Part shown: positions 31,538 through 44,682 of the stretch, in pieces | How positions within the stretch are numbered: position 1 is the stretch's first letter | Layout: each line of letters opens with the position of its first letter | Source of the DNA: Clonostachys chloroleuca | Lineage: Eukaryota; Ascomycota; Sordariomycetes; Hypocreales; Bionectriaceae | Reading direction: 5' to 3' | Length of the DNA stretch: 64,000 bases | Assembly: GCA_037952775.1 (NCBI GenBank) | Contig: JBANAY010000004.1 | Span: forward strand, 7,936,001 to 8,000,000 | Notes under the pieces: generated by a model | What the model saw: only the letters and a program-made list of their open reading frames with translations | What the model was told of the DNA's origin: nothing | The model's database searches: none | Position numbers and translations under genes: made by a program

Positions 31538-34500
31538 ATGGCCGCACCGGAAGAGTTACCTTGGGATGAGGATAGTATGGTAGTGGTGGATCACGACGAC
31601 TTGGGAAGTTTTGATGCGAGCAGCTTTGACACTACGCTGCCCCTGGAGACCGAACAGTACATCCGCAACTGGCTCCAGCCAACCGAGTACAACGCCAGCA
31701 ACGGCGAGTGCAGCAAGCACAGAGCGTCGCATGTTCCTGGAACGGGGGACTGGCTGTGGGAGTCCGAGGCGTATTCCGAATGGCACGGAGGCAGCGATCA
31801 CGGGATGCTCCTGATCAAGGGGATTCCGGGGTCTGGGAAGTCAGTCATCGCCGGCAGTCTGATCGATCGGCTCTCGCAGGAGGGGGTGCCGGTCCTGTAC
31901 TTCTTCTTCCGCCAGATCATCGACGCGAACCACACCCCGGATGCTTTGCTTCGCGACTGGTTGGACCAGATTCTCAGCTACAGCGAGCCGCTGCAGCTGC
32001 GATTGAAGGAGTACGTTGAGAAGAGGCGGGATCTGAGCAGTGTGTCCATGAGCGATCTCTGGAGGCATCTCAAGCTGTCGCTGGCGGACCTGCCAAAGGC
32101 GTACTGCGTTGTCGATGCGCTTGATGAAATGGATAGCGGCAACGACGAGTTTCTTAGGACCCTCTGCGAGCTGGGGCGTTGGCGACCGGCTAATATCAAG
32201 GTGGTCGCGACCAGTCGCCCGATTACGCGGATCGAGTTCCCGATACGCCAAATACCTATGCTGGATATTCGACTGCAGGAGGAAGTCATCGAGGAGGATA
32301 TTGCGACCTATGTGCAGCACCGGCTACAGGAGTCTGGAATCCCGGAATCACAGCATGAAGTCATCAAGAGAGCCGTGCCTGGAAAGGCAAACGGTCTCTT
32401 TCTCTATGCGAAACTCGCAATGGACGCCTTCCTCAAAGACGGAGTGGACATTCAACAGGTCACCGATAATCTGCCAGCCGACTTGAATGTTCTGTACACC
32501 GATTTGCTCCAGCAGCACATACAGCAGTCCGAGGTGCTCTGGTACCTCCAGATTCTCATTCTCTCCTGGGTGACGCATGCGTCTCGTCCTCTCAGACTGC
32601 TGGAGATTGCCGAGATGATAAACAAGACACATAATACAGACCTGTCCAGCGATCTGAAAGCGAAGAAGGAGCTTGTGAGGAATTCTTGTGGCCCTTTGTT
32701 GGAAATTCTGCCTGATGAAACAGTCTGCGTGATTCATCATTCATTGACCGAGTTTCTCAAAGGATCTACTCGTCGACAGTCACTGGGGCCAATCCAGAAT
32801 CAGACCTATCCCGTACTAGATATGGGAGCAACGCACGCCCGGCTAGCCCAGGTCTGCATTTCGTACTTACTCGGATCAGGGTGTCTCGATGTTGTCGGAG
32901 AGGCGGATCCGATAGATAATCGCTATATCGCAAAAGAAGTGCCGGAACCAGAGGGCGACACCCGGATCAGAACTGAGCTGAAGTCCCAGCATCCTTTCCT
33001 GGGATACTGTCTTCAGTACTGGCATTTCCACGCCAGGAAGGCCGATGATTCCATTCCACTCACCGAGGAGCTATTGTGTGCCCTGGACGAGCTCCTCTCG
33101 AGCAAAAAGAACACGACAGCCTTGGCAATGTTAGCAGAGAGGAAGAGAGACGGATGGGAGCCGATCCACATGGCATCCTTCTACGGACTAAGCCAATATG
33201 TTTCTCACATTCTGGAGAGAGGAGACGTGGATGTTGAGACACTGGATGCGGCAGATGAGACACCGATGCTATATGCAGCTGGTAACGGGCATTCGAGCGT
33301 CATCAAAGTACTGCTGTCAAACGGAGCAGACCCCGACGGCCCTTCTCGGAAGAACGGAGTCAAACCACTTCACCTTGCTGCATTAAGAAATCACGGAAAG
33401 GTGGTAGATCTGCTCCTCAGGGCGGGTGTACACCCCTTCACACGCAAGACAATGCAGGACCCCCACGACGACTGCATAGGTACAGGAACAAAAGGTCACA
33501 CGCCGCTCATGTACGCCACATTATACGGCCATAGAGAAGCCGCCAGAGCCTTTCTCCCCTATCTCAACCAGAGGATCACCATCAACAGGGCGCTGGTATG
33601 GGCGGCTCAGGGCGGACATAGCGGCATTGTTGAGGATGTACTCAAGCACCCTCTTGTCGATGTCAATGCCAAGATTCGGTGCGAAACAGCTATATTCCAT
33701 GCTGCTAAGCGCACAGACATTGGCCACGGAGATATTAATACCATCATTGCCTTGCTCAAGGCAGGGGCTGATCCCTCCATTCAGTGCATCCCGACTATAG
33801 ACGAGTTCGAAGGTTGGGTAACGGAGGATGAAGACAGAGATGAAGAGGAAGAGCCGGAGGAAAACAAACGCTTCTCGCGCATGAGCACGGCCCACAATGC
33901 CCTCCATGCTCTATGCGGTGCCTACGGTGAGCGATATTATGCCTGGAAGGAGAGCCCAGTCTTCAGTGCCCAGACGCTCAATGAGGTCATGTCGTTGATG
34001 TCGCGCAAGTCTCTCGATGTCAATGCCAGAGATCGTACCGGTGCCACAGCATTGCGTTACGCTGTCCAAAACATGCCTATGATGGTCGAGCCGCTGCTGA
34101 AAGCTGGAGCAAACGCGAAAATCCAGCCGAAGAATGGTGAAACGATACTTCACGGATGCTCTGACCCCCACGTTCTGCAGCTTCTTGTGGAGGAAGGCCA
34201 GGTGGATATCAACCAAGTTGAGACTGAGAATAGAAGATCGCCCCTCCTCTTCGCCGCCATGAAACCCTGGTTGACGCCCGAGATTATACAGAAATACGCC
34301 GAGTTGGGTGCTAACATGTCCCACACGGACATGAAAGGCCAGGGAGCATTGCATTTATATCTTGGAAACTCCTTTAAGGTGAATGAGTCTGCCGAGGTAA
34401 TTGTTAGCACCCTGCTTGAGATGGGCGTTCCGCCAAACCTGAGGAATCACAAGGGCGAAACAGCCTTGCACATGGTCATTCAAAGGTGCAATAAGAAAGA

Positions 34501-37500
34501 AAGCATAGTCTGTCAGAGTCTATTGTCGGTTCTCGTGTCCAGGGGAGTTGATCCAAATGCTCGAGATAATGCAGGAGAGACTCCTCTCTTCAAGCTCGTT
34601 TCGAATGCTTGGGATATCGGAGGTCTTCTTGATTTGGTCCGGACGTTGTTTGAACTAGGCGCACAGCCTAATGCGGTTGACTACCATGGGAGAAACGTGC
34701 TGTTTCATCTTCCGAAGAGAACGTTCCCTGGACTGGTTGAGGAACTTCTGGAACGAGGGGTCAACCCAAACGCCCGCGATCACGAAGGAAACCCGTATGA
34801 CTGGGCGCTTGCTGAACCTGGATATGTCAACAACTTTGGACAGTCGTACATTCACATTGTAACAGCAACTCCGGACTCGGTTCTGGATGACCTCGATACC
34901 TACTCGGATATTGACGCGAAAGACAACGAAGGTATCAGGCCTTTGCATATTGCGGCAAGATCAAACGAGAAGAATGTGGCAGCATTGTTGGCAGCCGGTG
35001 CCAGTCCCACGGAACCTACTCACGAAGGAGTCACGCCTCTGCACGTCGCCGCCCGATTCCGTCAACCCAACATTGTCGGCCGGCTAATACAGGCAATCAG
35101 GGCCCAGAGCGGCAACAGAGTCCTATTGTCCCACTTGAACTACGTGCGTGAGCAGCTTCCTTCAGCCCTACATCTTGCTTGTCGGTCCGGTGTTCCGGAA
35201 ACAGTGACCCTTCTCTTGGAAGCGGGGGCGGATCCAAACCTTTACTTTGATCAATGCCATGATTTGATGCAAGTTCCTTATCCTTTGATTTACCTGGCCA
35301 AGTATGAGGAAGAAGAGAAGCTTTGGACCAACCGAGCCATTCGAAGCCAACGCCGAAACTCTTCCTCGCAAGCGGTAGACTTTAAAGCGCTCGGTATCAA
35401 ACTCAATGATCCATGGAGGCCGTTGTTTGACGAGGAGCCACCAATGGAGACTTGCACATGTCTGGAAGGTGTCTTGGATCTACTTTGCTACTACGGAGCC
35501 CAAATGGTAGATTCGCAAGGGGAGTCTGTTCTTGAAATCGCTATTCAGGAGAGTCAAGGGAACGACTACACGACTGAGTGTCTGATACAACTTCAGAGCT
35601 GTGTCAACCAAGGGCAGTCAGGAGTGACTTCGATAATGAGCTTAATGATGTCGGAATTCCCCGAGTCTTGTGTTGAAAACATGGAGAGTGTTGATTACGG
35701 AGTCCTTGCGGCTCTTTATCGTCGGGCAAGTACACGAGAAGCATTCTTCGAAGCCCCGCCGGACATGGCCACTCCATTCCAACCACGCTTCAAGTCCGAG
35801 CCTCAACCGGACATCACTGTCTATGATCTCGCAAAAGACCACCAATGGGGTCTCATCCTCCAAACAGCTACGGAGGAGGAGGAGTCTTTCTTGTCAGGGT
35901 ATTACGGAGAGGCATCCATCTCACACCTGGTCTTACTAGGCCTTGAATCAATCGTCCGCGAACTCTTGACTCCAGAGAGCCTGAAAGAACTGGAGCAGAG
36001 GCATCAGCAAGACATGATGCAGCCACCCCCTCGTTTTAGAGGTGCCCTTTATATGACAAAGACTCTCGAGCCGCTTCTTCTCACCGCTTGCCGCCGAAAG
36101 CAGTGGAACCTTCCAATGATTCGCTTGCTTGTTGATCATCTGGGTGCCGATGTCAACGTTCGGGGGTTGGAAGTTGATAACAACAGGATTGTCAGGCATG
36201 AGTCGGCACTTCATGTTCTCGCTCGTCAAGACTCTTGGGCTGCATCAGAGGCTATCCAATACCTTGTTGATCACGGAGCAGATATTAATATCAGGGATCA
36301 CTATGATCGCACGCCGCTCATGTGTACAACCTCGGAGAACACGGCGCGCATGTTTCTTAAATACGGCGCCGATATCCATGCACAGACCAGACTCGGCAAG
36401 AATTGCATAGACTTCAACACTGAATGTTTGGCCAGAACCAAGTTTCTCCTATCTTGTGGAGCACAGGCCAGTATCCAGTCAGCATTCTACTCCATGGAGA
36501 GCCAAGCAGTGCATTGGAACGGAGATGCGGCCGTGCTGGATGTTCTGGGAGCCAAGGTTGATCTCAACGCCCGGCTGACGCAGAAAGATGCCAAGCTGAA
36601 GTTTGAACGCCGGTATACCGAAAAGTACGCCGTCAACAGAGAAGAGCTCTATCTTCTGTACCTGGCAGCTCTTTACCACCCCATGAGTCTCACAGTCTAC
36701 AATAGGACCGACCTTTCAAAGGCTGAGATTTATGACCGCATCTGCCCGTCTTATCTGCCCTCCTTAAGCGCGGGGCCAGTCCCTATGCCAAGTTTATGAG
36801 GCAACCCCCTCAAGGCAGCTCCGAACCGCCGCAGGAGTTTACTGTGCTGCATGATATTCTCGAGCATGCAGGCTTGGTGGAACCCATACTCCAGCTACCC
36901 GATCTTGACGTGAATCACAAAGATGCCCAGGGCCGGACCTTGTTGCTCGCAGCCTGCCGCAGCATAATAGGCCCCGACTCGGCTATCGACGAATTTGACA
37001 CTGCATTCCAGGGGAGGTATAACGGACCGGAGTTTGAGAAGAAGAACGAGAAGCCATCTCTTACGCAGTTTCTCGTGGATAAGGGTGCCATAGTCACTGT
37101 GCAAGACAAGGACAACAAGAATGCGCTGCATCACCTCCTCCAATCCGAATCCAGGAACGGGTCCCAGTCTCTGGCACTCCTGTTATCGCTCGCACCAGAG
37201 CTCGTGCACCAAGTCGACAATGATGGCGCGACACCTATGCTCTATGCCTTGCAAAGAGTTGCCTCGAAACGGGCAATCCCTTCAGACGTGGAAGCAGTTG
37301 CAAAACTTCTGGAGGCAGGGGCGGATCCCAATGTAACGGACCGAGACGGCAATACTGCACTCCATTTCCTCGGTGCCCGTCTAGCAGGCTTCGGTTGGGA
37401 TTCTAACGAAGTCGCGGCGCTGCACGATCTCTTCCGTGGGCTCGTCGAGCTTGGATTATCTATAAACGCGAAGAACAATCGGGATGAGACACCCATTTTC

Positions 37501-37842
37501 GCCTTTTTCCGTGACCTGGGAGAAGCTTCCAGTCACAAGCACGATATCAACTACGATATCGTGAAACAAAACGAGTCGTTGGACTTGTGGATTAGTGGGG
37601 ATGATGTCGCTGACGTGTTCCACGTTGATGATGAGGGAAACACCCTTCTGCACTACGTGGCGGCCACGAGCAGCGGCCTACAAAAGAACGATGCTGGAAC
37701 GATCATGGTTGATAGGTTTCTTTGGCTGGTTGAGCAGGGACTTGACGCGGGGCTGGAAAATCGACGGAGTCAAACTTGCCTGGATGTGGCAAAGGTTAAC
37801 GATAATGATGCTATTTTGGCGCTTTTTCAACAGGGGGACTAG
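31538..37842 (+). CDS. NACHT-domain STAND protein with long ankyrin-repeat tail (apparent frameshift)
   Basis: A NOD-like receptor-type protein. The NACHT NTPase begins after a short linker: Walker A GIPGSGKS at residues 95-102, Walker B YCVVDALDEMD at about 189-199, and ATSRP in the sensor region. From about residue 560 to the end come roughly two dozen ankyrin repeats (ETPMLYAAGNGHSSVIKVLL, GADPN, GVTPLHVAARF and similar). The frame ends in a stop at 36797-36799, but the true ankyrin frame (LLKRGASPYAKF) is already running one frame over from about 36760, and continues to 37842. One missing base between about 36733 and 36763 therefore explains the break, and the repaired length would be about 2,101 residues. 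Fungal STAND proteins of this type take part in non-self recognition and programmed cell death. No HeLo or other effector domain is visible before the NACHT. A polypyrimidine tract precedes the start. Confidence 0.88.
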
Positions 37843-39615
37843 ATGGCTTTTTTCAAGTATATATATGAATTGTAATGGCGAGGCTTCATGGACCTCGTTT
37901 GATTTTTTCTCTTTTGATAAATGAGCATTTGACGAAATAAACCCAAGCCATGGACTATGAATATCGATATGAGATTAACGATTGGCCCAGTGATGAACAT
38001 ATAATGTCTATTGCGTTATGCTCACGCGTTCATCTTTGGGATGAAAGCTCTTGCTCCCTTCGAGACTCATTGGGAGAAAAAAATCGAGTGTTATATCAAA
38101 TAACTAGCAAGATCAACCGGATACGGCACATAAATGGGACGAGTCTTTGCCAAGTCTTCTCCAAGAAATTGCTGCACGGCACCGTTTATGGGTGACATGA
38201 ACCACGTGGAAGGTTAAACTTGATTCGGAAATGTCCTGCAGACAGCCCTGGTCTATCTTTCCAGACTCTCGGGGACTTTGGCGCGTGGCATGTCAGTGCC
38301 GACCAATGAATTTGTCAAGTCGGATTGACATGCACATTGGGAAGTATTGCTACGTTACTGCATGATCCAGGACCTCCTGATATAGAATACACAAACTTGT
38401 TTCTTGAAATTTGGAAGTCACCCAACGCGCCTATCAACAACTGCTGCCAAACGACCGAACTGGTCTGTAAAGGGTTTTCCCAGACCAATCATTTCCGTGA
38501 GACAGTTGAATCTGTTTTGATATTCCGAGTACTTGCCATGAGAATCAAGTTCAAGAAGTGGAATGAGGACCCTTGGATAGATTTACTAAACCTCGATTAC
38601 AGCGACCTCTGTTCAAATCAAAAATATTCCGAAGTGGTGAAGAAGCTAGGCTCAGCTCGGCAGATGCCAATATGGTAGTTGATTCAGCTCTTATGCATGC
38701 CGATGAAGGGATGAACTGCGAAATGGGGGCGATCCTGAATGATCGCCAGACTGACGCTACGCAGGATGATCCAATAGTGGAAATGCGGTGACGAATAGCT
38801 CAAAGAAGAACGCTGATCATTGAATTCATCGTGATGGCCATCTGTCTAGTTCCTACTTGGTCCTGGTGCTCTGCCTGTATAGGAAGTCTTAGCACGCTTT
38901 TGTCAATCCGTGCTAGGGACTCGGTTCCTGACACCTGTCAATTAATTTCAATGCCGCGAAGGCACATGGGCTTTCGGGGGGTTTTCGTGTAACTTTCCTG
39001 TTTTGCCCAAGCGCAATGGGGCAATGTAACGGCAAAGATGACCTTTCCTTTATGTACGATCTTCCATCGTTCCATTATGCCACCGAGAAGCTGCCAGGTC
39101 CGTGGGTCTTAAAGCTTATCTTAAGATGCCTTCACCATCAGCGTCGCATCCTGCATGGACATGCCGGACGGTCAGGCTCGGACGATGGCTAATAAGGAAC
39201 GGTTAATTCGTCATGGCGAGCTATTTCGAGCCACCCACAACGGAGCTCCCTAAAACGTGTGTCTGGACTAGGAGAATTGGCATTCCTTTCTTGGCAACTA
39301 AACTATTTGTACGCCGCTAAAAGGCCCCAGCTAGCTCAATGCGTCGTTGGCCCTTCGTTGCAGGTGCCAATGCGTTATTATGCCGTCTGCTTCGCTGCTT
39401 CAGTTCTGCTTATGCTGACACTAACGCAGGCGGGCAGGAGCTAGCCCGTGATAGTCCAGGGGATTGTTCAGTTCAATGCGTGGGCAGCAATTACGGAGTG
39501 GTCCGCCTGTATATGAATACCTGGGCCGCAGCCGTCGGCCCGCCCCCTTCAGTGTCCCTTCATTTATTATTCGGAGATCTTCAAATCTCGAACCGTATCT
39601 GGCTCTCACGAAATT
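37843..39615. other. Intergenic region before the P450
   Basis: No supportable gene in 1.8 kb. Short open frames near 37950-38195, 38325-38678 and 38573-38791 show no motif. The right end holds the P450 promoter. Confidence 0.5.
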
Positions 39616-41325
39616 ATGGCGAATCTTCTTCCCGCATTGGCCGTTGTGGCCCTGCTGGTCGGCGGCTACCTCTGGCTGTCTGCAAGTCAGAAGCCCAAGG
39701 GCAAGCTTCCACCAGGCCCCAAGCCGGCCGCGCTGATGGGCAATGTCAAGGACATGCCACCCCCAGGCGAGCCCGAGTTTCTCTTTTGGCACAAGCACAA
39801 GGCTCTCTACGGTCCCGTCAGCTCCGTGACCGTCTTCGGTCAGAGCTTTGTCCTCATCCACGGCCGAAAGGAGGCCCGCGATCTACTCGAGAAAGCCTCA
39901 ATGAAAACCTCCGATCGCCCCGCCGCGACCTTTGTGAGTGAGATTTGTGGATATGAGAACACCGTGGTCGGCCACAAGTACGACAAAACCTTCCGCCACT
40001 ACCGCAAGCTGCTCCACCAGGAGCTGGGCACCAAGTCCAAGGCCGCTCGCTATCAGAACATCCAAGAGCTCGAGGCTCGACGAATGCTCCTCCGAGTCCG
40101 TGATGACTCTGATAAACTGCTCGAGCACTACAAGACGTACGTACACATCCATCTCCCTGTTCTGAAGAACCCCATCACTTCCCCTTCTCCTCCTTGTCGA
40201 TGGCGCGACGGCTAAGCGACCCTGTCTTCAACTAGAGCTGTGGGGGCAACTATCCTGAAACTGGCATACGGATACACAATTGAGCCACACAAGGCCGACC
40301 CATTGGTCAGCCTCAACGAGCGAGTCATGCAACAATTCATCCTGGCTGTGACGCCCATGTCGTGGGCTGTGGACCTCTTCCCTGCCCTTCGTTATCTTCC
40401 GGATGGCTTCCCCGGGGCTTCCTTCAAGGCAAAGGGAAAGGAGTGGAGCGAGTGCCTCCGTACAATTGTCCATACCCCTTTCCGATTCGTCCAGACTGAG
40501 ATGACCTCGAACAAGAACTACCAGGAGTGTTACATTTCCAAGCTGCTCCAGAACCCTGATGGTGATGAGAAGGGCGCTGGGCCTGTCACCCTGAGCCCCG
40601 AGGTTGAGCATGATATCGTGTGGTCTGCAGGCAGTCTTTACGCCGCTGGAGTGGACACCCAAGCACTCACCCTGGCTGGCTTCACCCTGGCTATGATTAG
40701 GTTCCCTGAAGTTCAACGCAAGGCCCAGGAAGAGATTGATCGCGTCATCGGAACGCACCGGTTGCCCTCGTTCGAGGATCGTGAGAAGCTCCCCTATGTC
40801 CAGGCCGTATTCCTCGAAGCGCTGCGCTGGTGGGCTGTCCTACCCCTTGGTATTCCCCACGTTGCCACTGAAGCGTTTGAGTACGAGGGCATGTTCATCC
40901 CCAAGGGATCGTTCCTCATCGCCAACATCTGGTCCCTGATGCACGACCCCGAGACCTATGCCGACCCCGAGGCCTTTGACCCTGATCGCTTCCTCGAGCC
41001 TCGCAACGAGCCCGACCCTTCGCCCGAGGCCTTTGGCTACGGGCGCAGAATCTGCCCTGGTAGACTCTTGGCAGAATCCACCGTCTGGGTCAACATCGCC
41101 AGTCTGCTGGCCACCTACAACATCTCACACGCTCTTGACAAGGACGGCAAGAAGATTAGCGTGGACCACGTGAAGCCATCTGCTGGCACGACTAGCACAC
41201 CTTCGGACTTCCAGTTCAAGATCACCCCAAGAAGCGAGGTGCACCAGGAGCTGATCAAGAGATTCGAGGTTGAACACCCCTGGGATGAGTCTTCTGCTAG
41301 CCGTATTAAGATGACATCGAAATAA
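39616..41325 (+). CDS. Cytochrome P450 monooxygenase
   Basis: Two exons (39616-40136 and 40236-41325, intron of 99 nt) encode 536 residues, normal for a microsomal fungal P450. The N-terminal helix ALAVVALLVGGYLWL is followed by the proline-rich hinge KLPPGPKPAALMGN, so the enzyme should be anchored in the endoplasmic reticulum. The I-helix is YAAGVDTQALTLAG (AGxDT oxygen-activation motif), the K-helix ExxR is EALR, the PERF-like motif is DPDRFL, and the haem loop is FGYGRRICPGR with Cys447 as thiolate ligand. The general layout resembles the CYP64/CYP620-like enzymes of fungal secondary metabolism, for example O-methylsterigmatocystin oxidoreductase, which is a family-level resemblance only. 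It stands alone: the nearest genes are a STAND gene and a HET relic, so no pathway can be inferred from context. Confidence 0.92.
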
Positions 41326-42729
41326 ACTGAGAGGGTTGAAGTCTGTATAGAGTAGTTATGCATATAGACAATACAATGATGAGAATGTAATTGTAAAAGT
41401 AATGAACCACTCAACACCGAACAGTCAAAGCGCTCTCACTCGAAAGGCAGGGAACCGTCCTGTATTGTCAGCCCAATGTAATATAGATCAACTAGGAACC
41501 TAATCTACCTCCATTAAGAACAAAAGTTAAAAAGTATAAGAGAAAAGGATTCTTCTCGTGTGGAAAGGAATGATGCAGAAGTTCAATGTCTATAGGAACT
41601 CGCGTGGGGAAGGACAGATGCCTAAATGTTAACCCAGGACTTGGTAGACTGCTCAGACCGATAGCAGACAGTTGTGTGGTGTTAGAAAAGGAGTATTATC
41701 ACATCTCCATTCCATTAGTGGAAGTCTGTATGTGAAGATAGATCATCCTAATCAGACTCATTGCTCTGCTATAGAATCGCTTTAGCGAAGCTAACGTAGT
41801 CTGTGCAACATACCTGGCCGAGTCCCTGAGGCTATTGGTTGCAGCTGGGAGTGATTTTATCTGACTTCTACTCAGCCTGTCTGATGATGTACGATCGACA
41901 TCCCTCCTAGCATCGTCTGAGTTTGCTGTGGTAACTGTCTCAGAAAATCCGACCTAGCCTTAATTATTCAACTAGCAAAATCCATTGCTAAAGCATTTTT
42001 GGGGCAAGAACTGGCATCAAGTGCAGTATGAAGAAAGGATTCACACTTGAAATGCTTCTTTTACCCTTTCAATCCTAAGCTGTTCCAAGCGCTGTCATGG
42101 TGTTGGTTAGGAGATACATTTATGACTGCATGCGCAATAAATAGGCGGCATCTGGTATATAGTTTAGAAAAGTCTCTTACCACTCTAGAGTCTGTTTACA
42201 GTAGTACCTCCACTATATTTTCATAATGACAGTCGCTGAATCAAGACAAAGAGTCTAATATTCGAGCGTCTCAAATTTGTCATCAACCTAGCACCACAAA
42301 TGTGAAATCAAGGCGGTAATAAGTATCCTCTATTCACTTATGCATACTGCCTGCATTAGGGTTTTCCTCCATTGCCCAGCAGACCAACATATTTGGCTTA
42401 CTAGCTTTGAAAGGTCAGGCCAAGCAACATCCTCACGATACCGTTTCCTGCATTCTTCTTTTAGCGGTGCCATGTGCTGCCTTTGAGCTTTGTGCTTCTA
42501 AACGGTCACATACCCGATTCGTAGCAAAGATGACTGCATAATTCTTCATATTGTGATTGGACCTGATGATGTTGGGCACAACGTGGCTTAGCGGTTGCTG
42601 CCCGATGTTCAAATAATAGCTCTCCCCCTTTATTTTTGGTATATGACCTTGACACACGAGCTGTCTTGCGTTGTCAAGCAGATCCTCGTCCTTTTGCTTG
42701 TGCCTCCATAAAAATCAGGAATCATCATC
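41326..42729. other. AT-rich intergenic region
   Basis: No gene is visible. The stretch is AT-rich with many short poly-T/poly-A runs and no recognisable repeat unit. Confidence 0.5.
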
Positions 42730-44682
42730 ATGCTTCAAACGAAGGACATGGAACAATCTAGCAGCATCGAACATGACTGCACACTCTGCCAACGAGAGAA
42801 AGATTTCCCACTTAATCCACGGCTGTGCGACAGCTGCAAGGGCTGGGATGATCTGACTCGTATCATGGAATGCCTGGAACCGGAATATCCGCATATTGAC
42901 CCCGAACGCTTCGACTATGGACTCAGCGCAGAGGATAACATCATTTTACGGGCACGGTGGATTACGATCAAGACCTTGGAAGCTTAAAATATCGGCCCTT
43001 GGACCCATATTCGCGTATTCTCCTCCATGGCCTGGATACTGTGTCTTAGGATTGAAGAAGCGATTCGGCTCTGCATTAGCCCTATATCACGCATTGAGGT
43101 TGGCCTGTGGCGGCCTTTCCGTGTTCTCTCAGGAACTTTCCCGTGTGACCCCCGAGAGACTATCACAGCTGAGGGCTTGAGAATGGAGGAGAATGGAGAC
43201 AAGCAATCAGTGAGATTGATTTTGCCAGTTCGTGCTAAGTCCGAGGCGTCAGGAACAGCAGGGGTTCTCTTCAAGATATTGCTGGTTGGATTAGAGTTCC
43301 ACTACGCTCACTCTCGCTATGAATTGGAGGGCGTCACAAGATGAGACTGTAGCCGACTCGACCCTGATATTGTCAAGCAGTTCATTCAAGATTGTCGAGA
43401 ACACCATGGCAGCGATTGCAACGAGCTTCTTTGGGCTGCGAAAATCCCTCGGTCTCTCCGAGTCATTGATACAAAGAATTGGTGCGTTTAATCAGCTCCA
43501 GAAGAGCCATTCGAGTATCTCGCTCTCAGTTACGTCTGGGGGGTGCCAACGGAAACACAAAGCCAGAAGGATATTAAAGTCCTGCAACTCGATACAACAA
43601 ATCTCACAGAATTGGAGCAAAAGGATTCTCTGCGCAAATACTCTATCCCAGAGGTCATCCTGGATGCTATTACTCTCAGCGCTGATCTCGGCTACCAGTA
43701 CCTGTGGGTAGACCGGCTGTGCATTATACAGGATGACGTAACCATAAGCACAGTCAAATTAACGCAATGGATTCCATTTACCACATGGCTACGCTGACAA
43801 TAGTCTCCCTTGGAGAATGCTCGAGTGAGGGGCTCCCGGGGGTGTCCTCTCGCCCTCGAGATACAAAAGAACAATTCAAGCGACGGAGCCTTTCCATTGA
43901 TGGAAAATACTGGTATGCTTTTCCGCCCTCAATACACAATCAAATCTCTGCTTCGAAGTGGAATCAACGAGCCTGGACCTATCAAGAGAAAATTCTGTCC
44001 CGGCGACACTTATATGTAGACAAAAATGATTTTCACCTCAACTGTTTCGACGCAATATTTGAATCAAACACCGGGTGGATGCGCAACCATGACGTACACC
44101 CAAATCAGAATTGGGTTGATAACCTGGGCCAGGCTACGATACAGGGGTTAGAAAAATTATTGGAATACTTCACCCTGCTGAAGCAGCTATGAAGTTTTAT
44201 CAGCAAGCGGTTGCTAAATACGCAGCACGGAAGCTTACCTTTGATCAGGATACGTTGCTATAAAGCATGCCGAGATTCGAGATTGTTCGTTGCACAGAAA
44301 ATTCCCCGGCAAGTTGTCATTCAATACAACCGTGGCTACACTTGAAATGCGGACTGCGATGGTTAGTAATGGCCATAAAGTATCCGATGATGTAATGAAG
44401 ACGAACTTCAATCTCGTCACCAAGGACAATGTTGTGGTTGGCCAGGCCTTTGCCAACTGTCGTGAATTGGTTCTCCGGACGTTGAGCAGTGGTGATAAAC
44501 ACCGAGTTGCTGTTGTCGGCGCCTGTATCTCTAACGAAAAAGGAGGGAGTGAGCCTTGGGGGTTGATTGTCATCATTCTTGGGAGGCATGAAGGGGTATA
44601 TCGTCGCTTGGCCCTTGGCGTGGTGAATCCTGGTGCATGGACAAAGCTGAGCCCCCAATGGGAAACTATTCTTCTTGCTTAG
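42730..44682 (+). pseudogene. Decayed HET (heterokaryon incompatibility) domain gene
   Basis: HET-domain landmarks occur in order but in different frames. An N-terminal cysteine motif (CTLCQREK, CDSCKGW) is followed by EYLALSYVWG, YQYLWVDRLCIIQDD, MDSIYHMATLTIVSL, WNQRAWTYQEKILSRRHLYV and a C-terminal RKLTFDQDTLL. The lesions are independent. TAA at 42985-42987 ends the first segment. TAA at 43489-43491 falls between VIDTKNWCV and SAPEEPFEYL, where only a 20-base 'intron' could remove it. A frame change lies between IIQDDVT and MDSIYHM (about 43740-43765), with another near 44180 and a stop at 44261-44263. A final segment (44290-44682, ending QWETILLA) is still open. Such genes trigger cell death when incompatible hyphae fuse. 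I judge this copy non-functional, though a heavily spliced gene cannot be wholly excluded. Confidence 0.8.

Noticed and set aside
36796..37842. The second ankyrin frame as a separate gene with overlapping ATGA start.
   Set aside because: Ankyrin sequence in that frame already begins upstream of the ATG, so it is the continuation of the preceding protein.
39339..39941. A 200-residue plus-strand frame overlapping the start of the P450.
   Set aside because: It is in a different frame from the clearly conserved P450 N-terminus and has Arg/Gly/Ser-rich shadow composition.
43482..43502. A 20-base GTGCGT...CCAG 'intron' removing the nonsense codon in the HET relic.
   Set aside because: Far shorter than any functional fungal intron.
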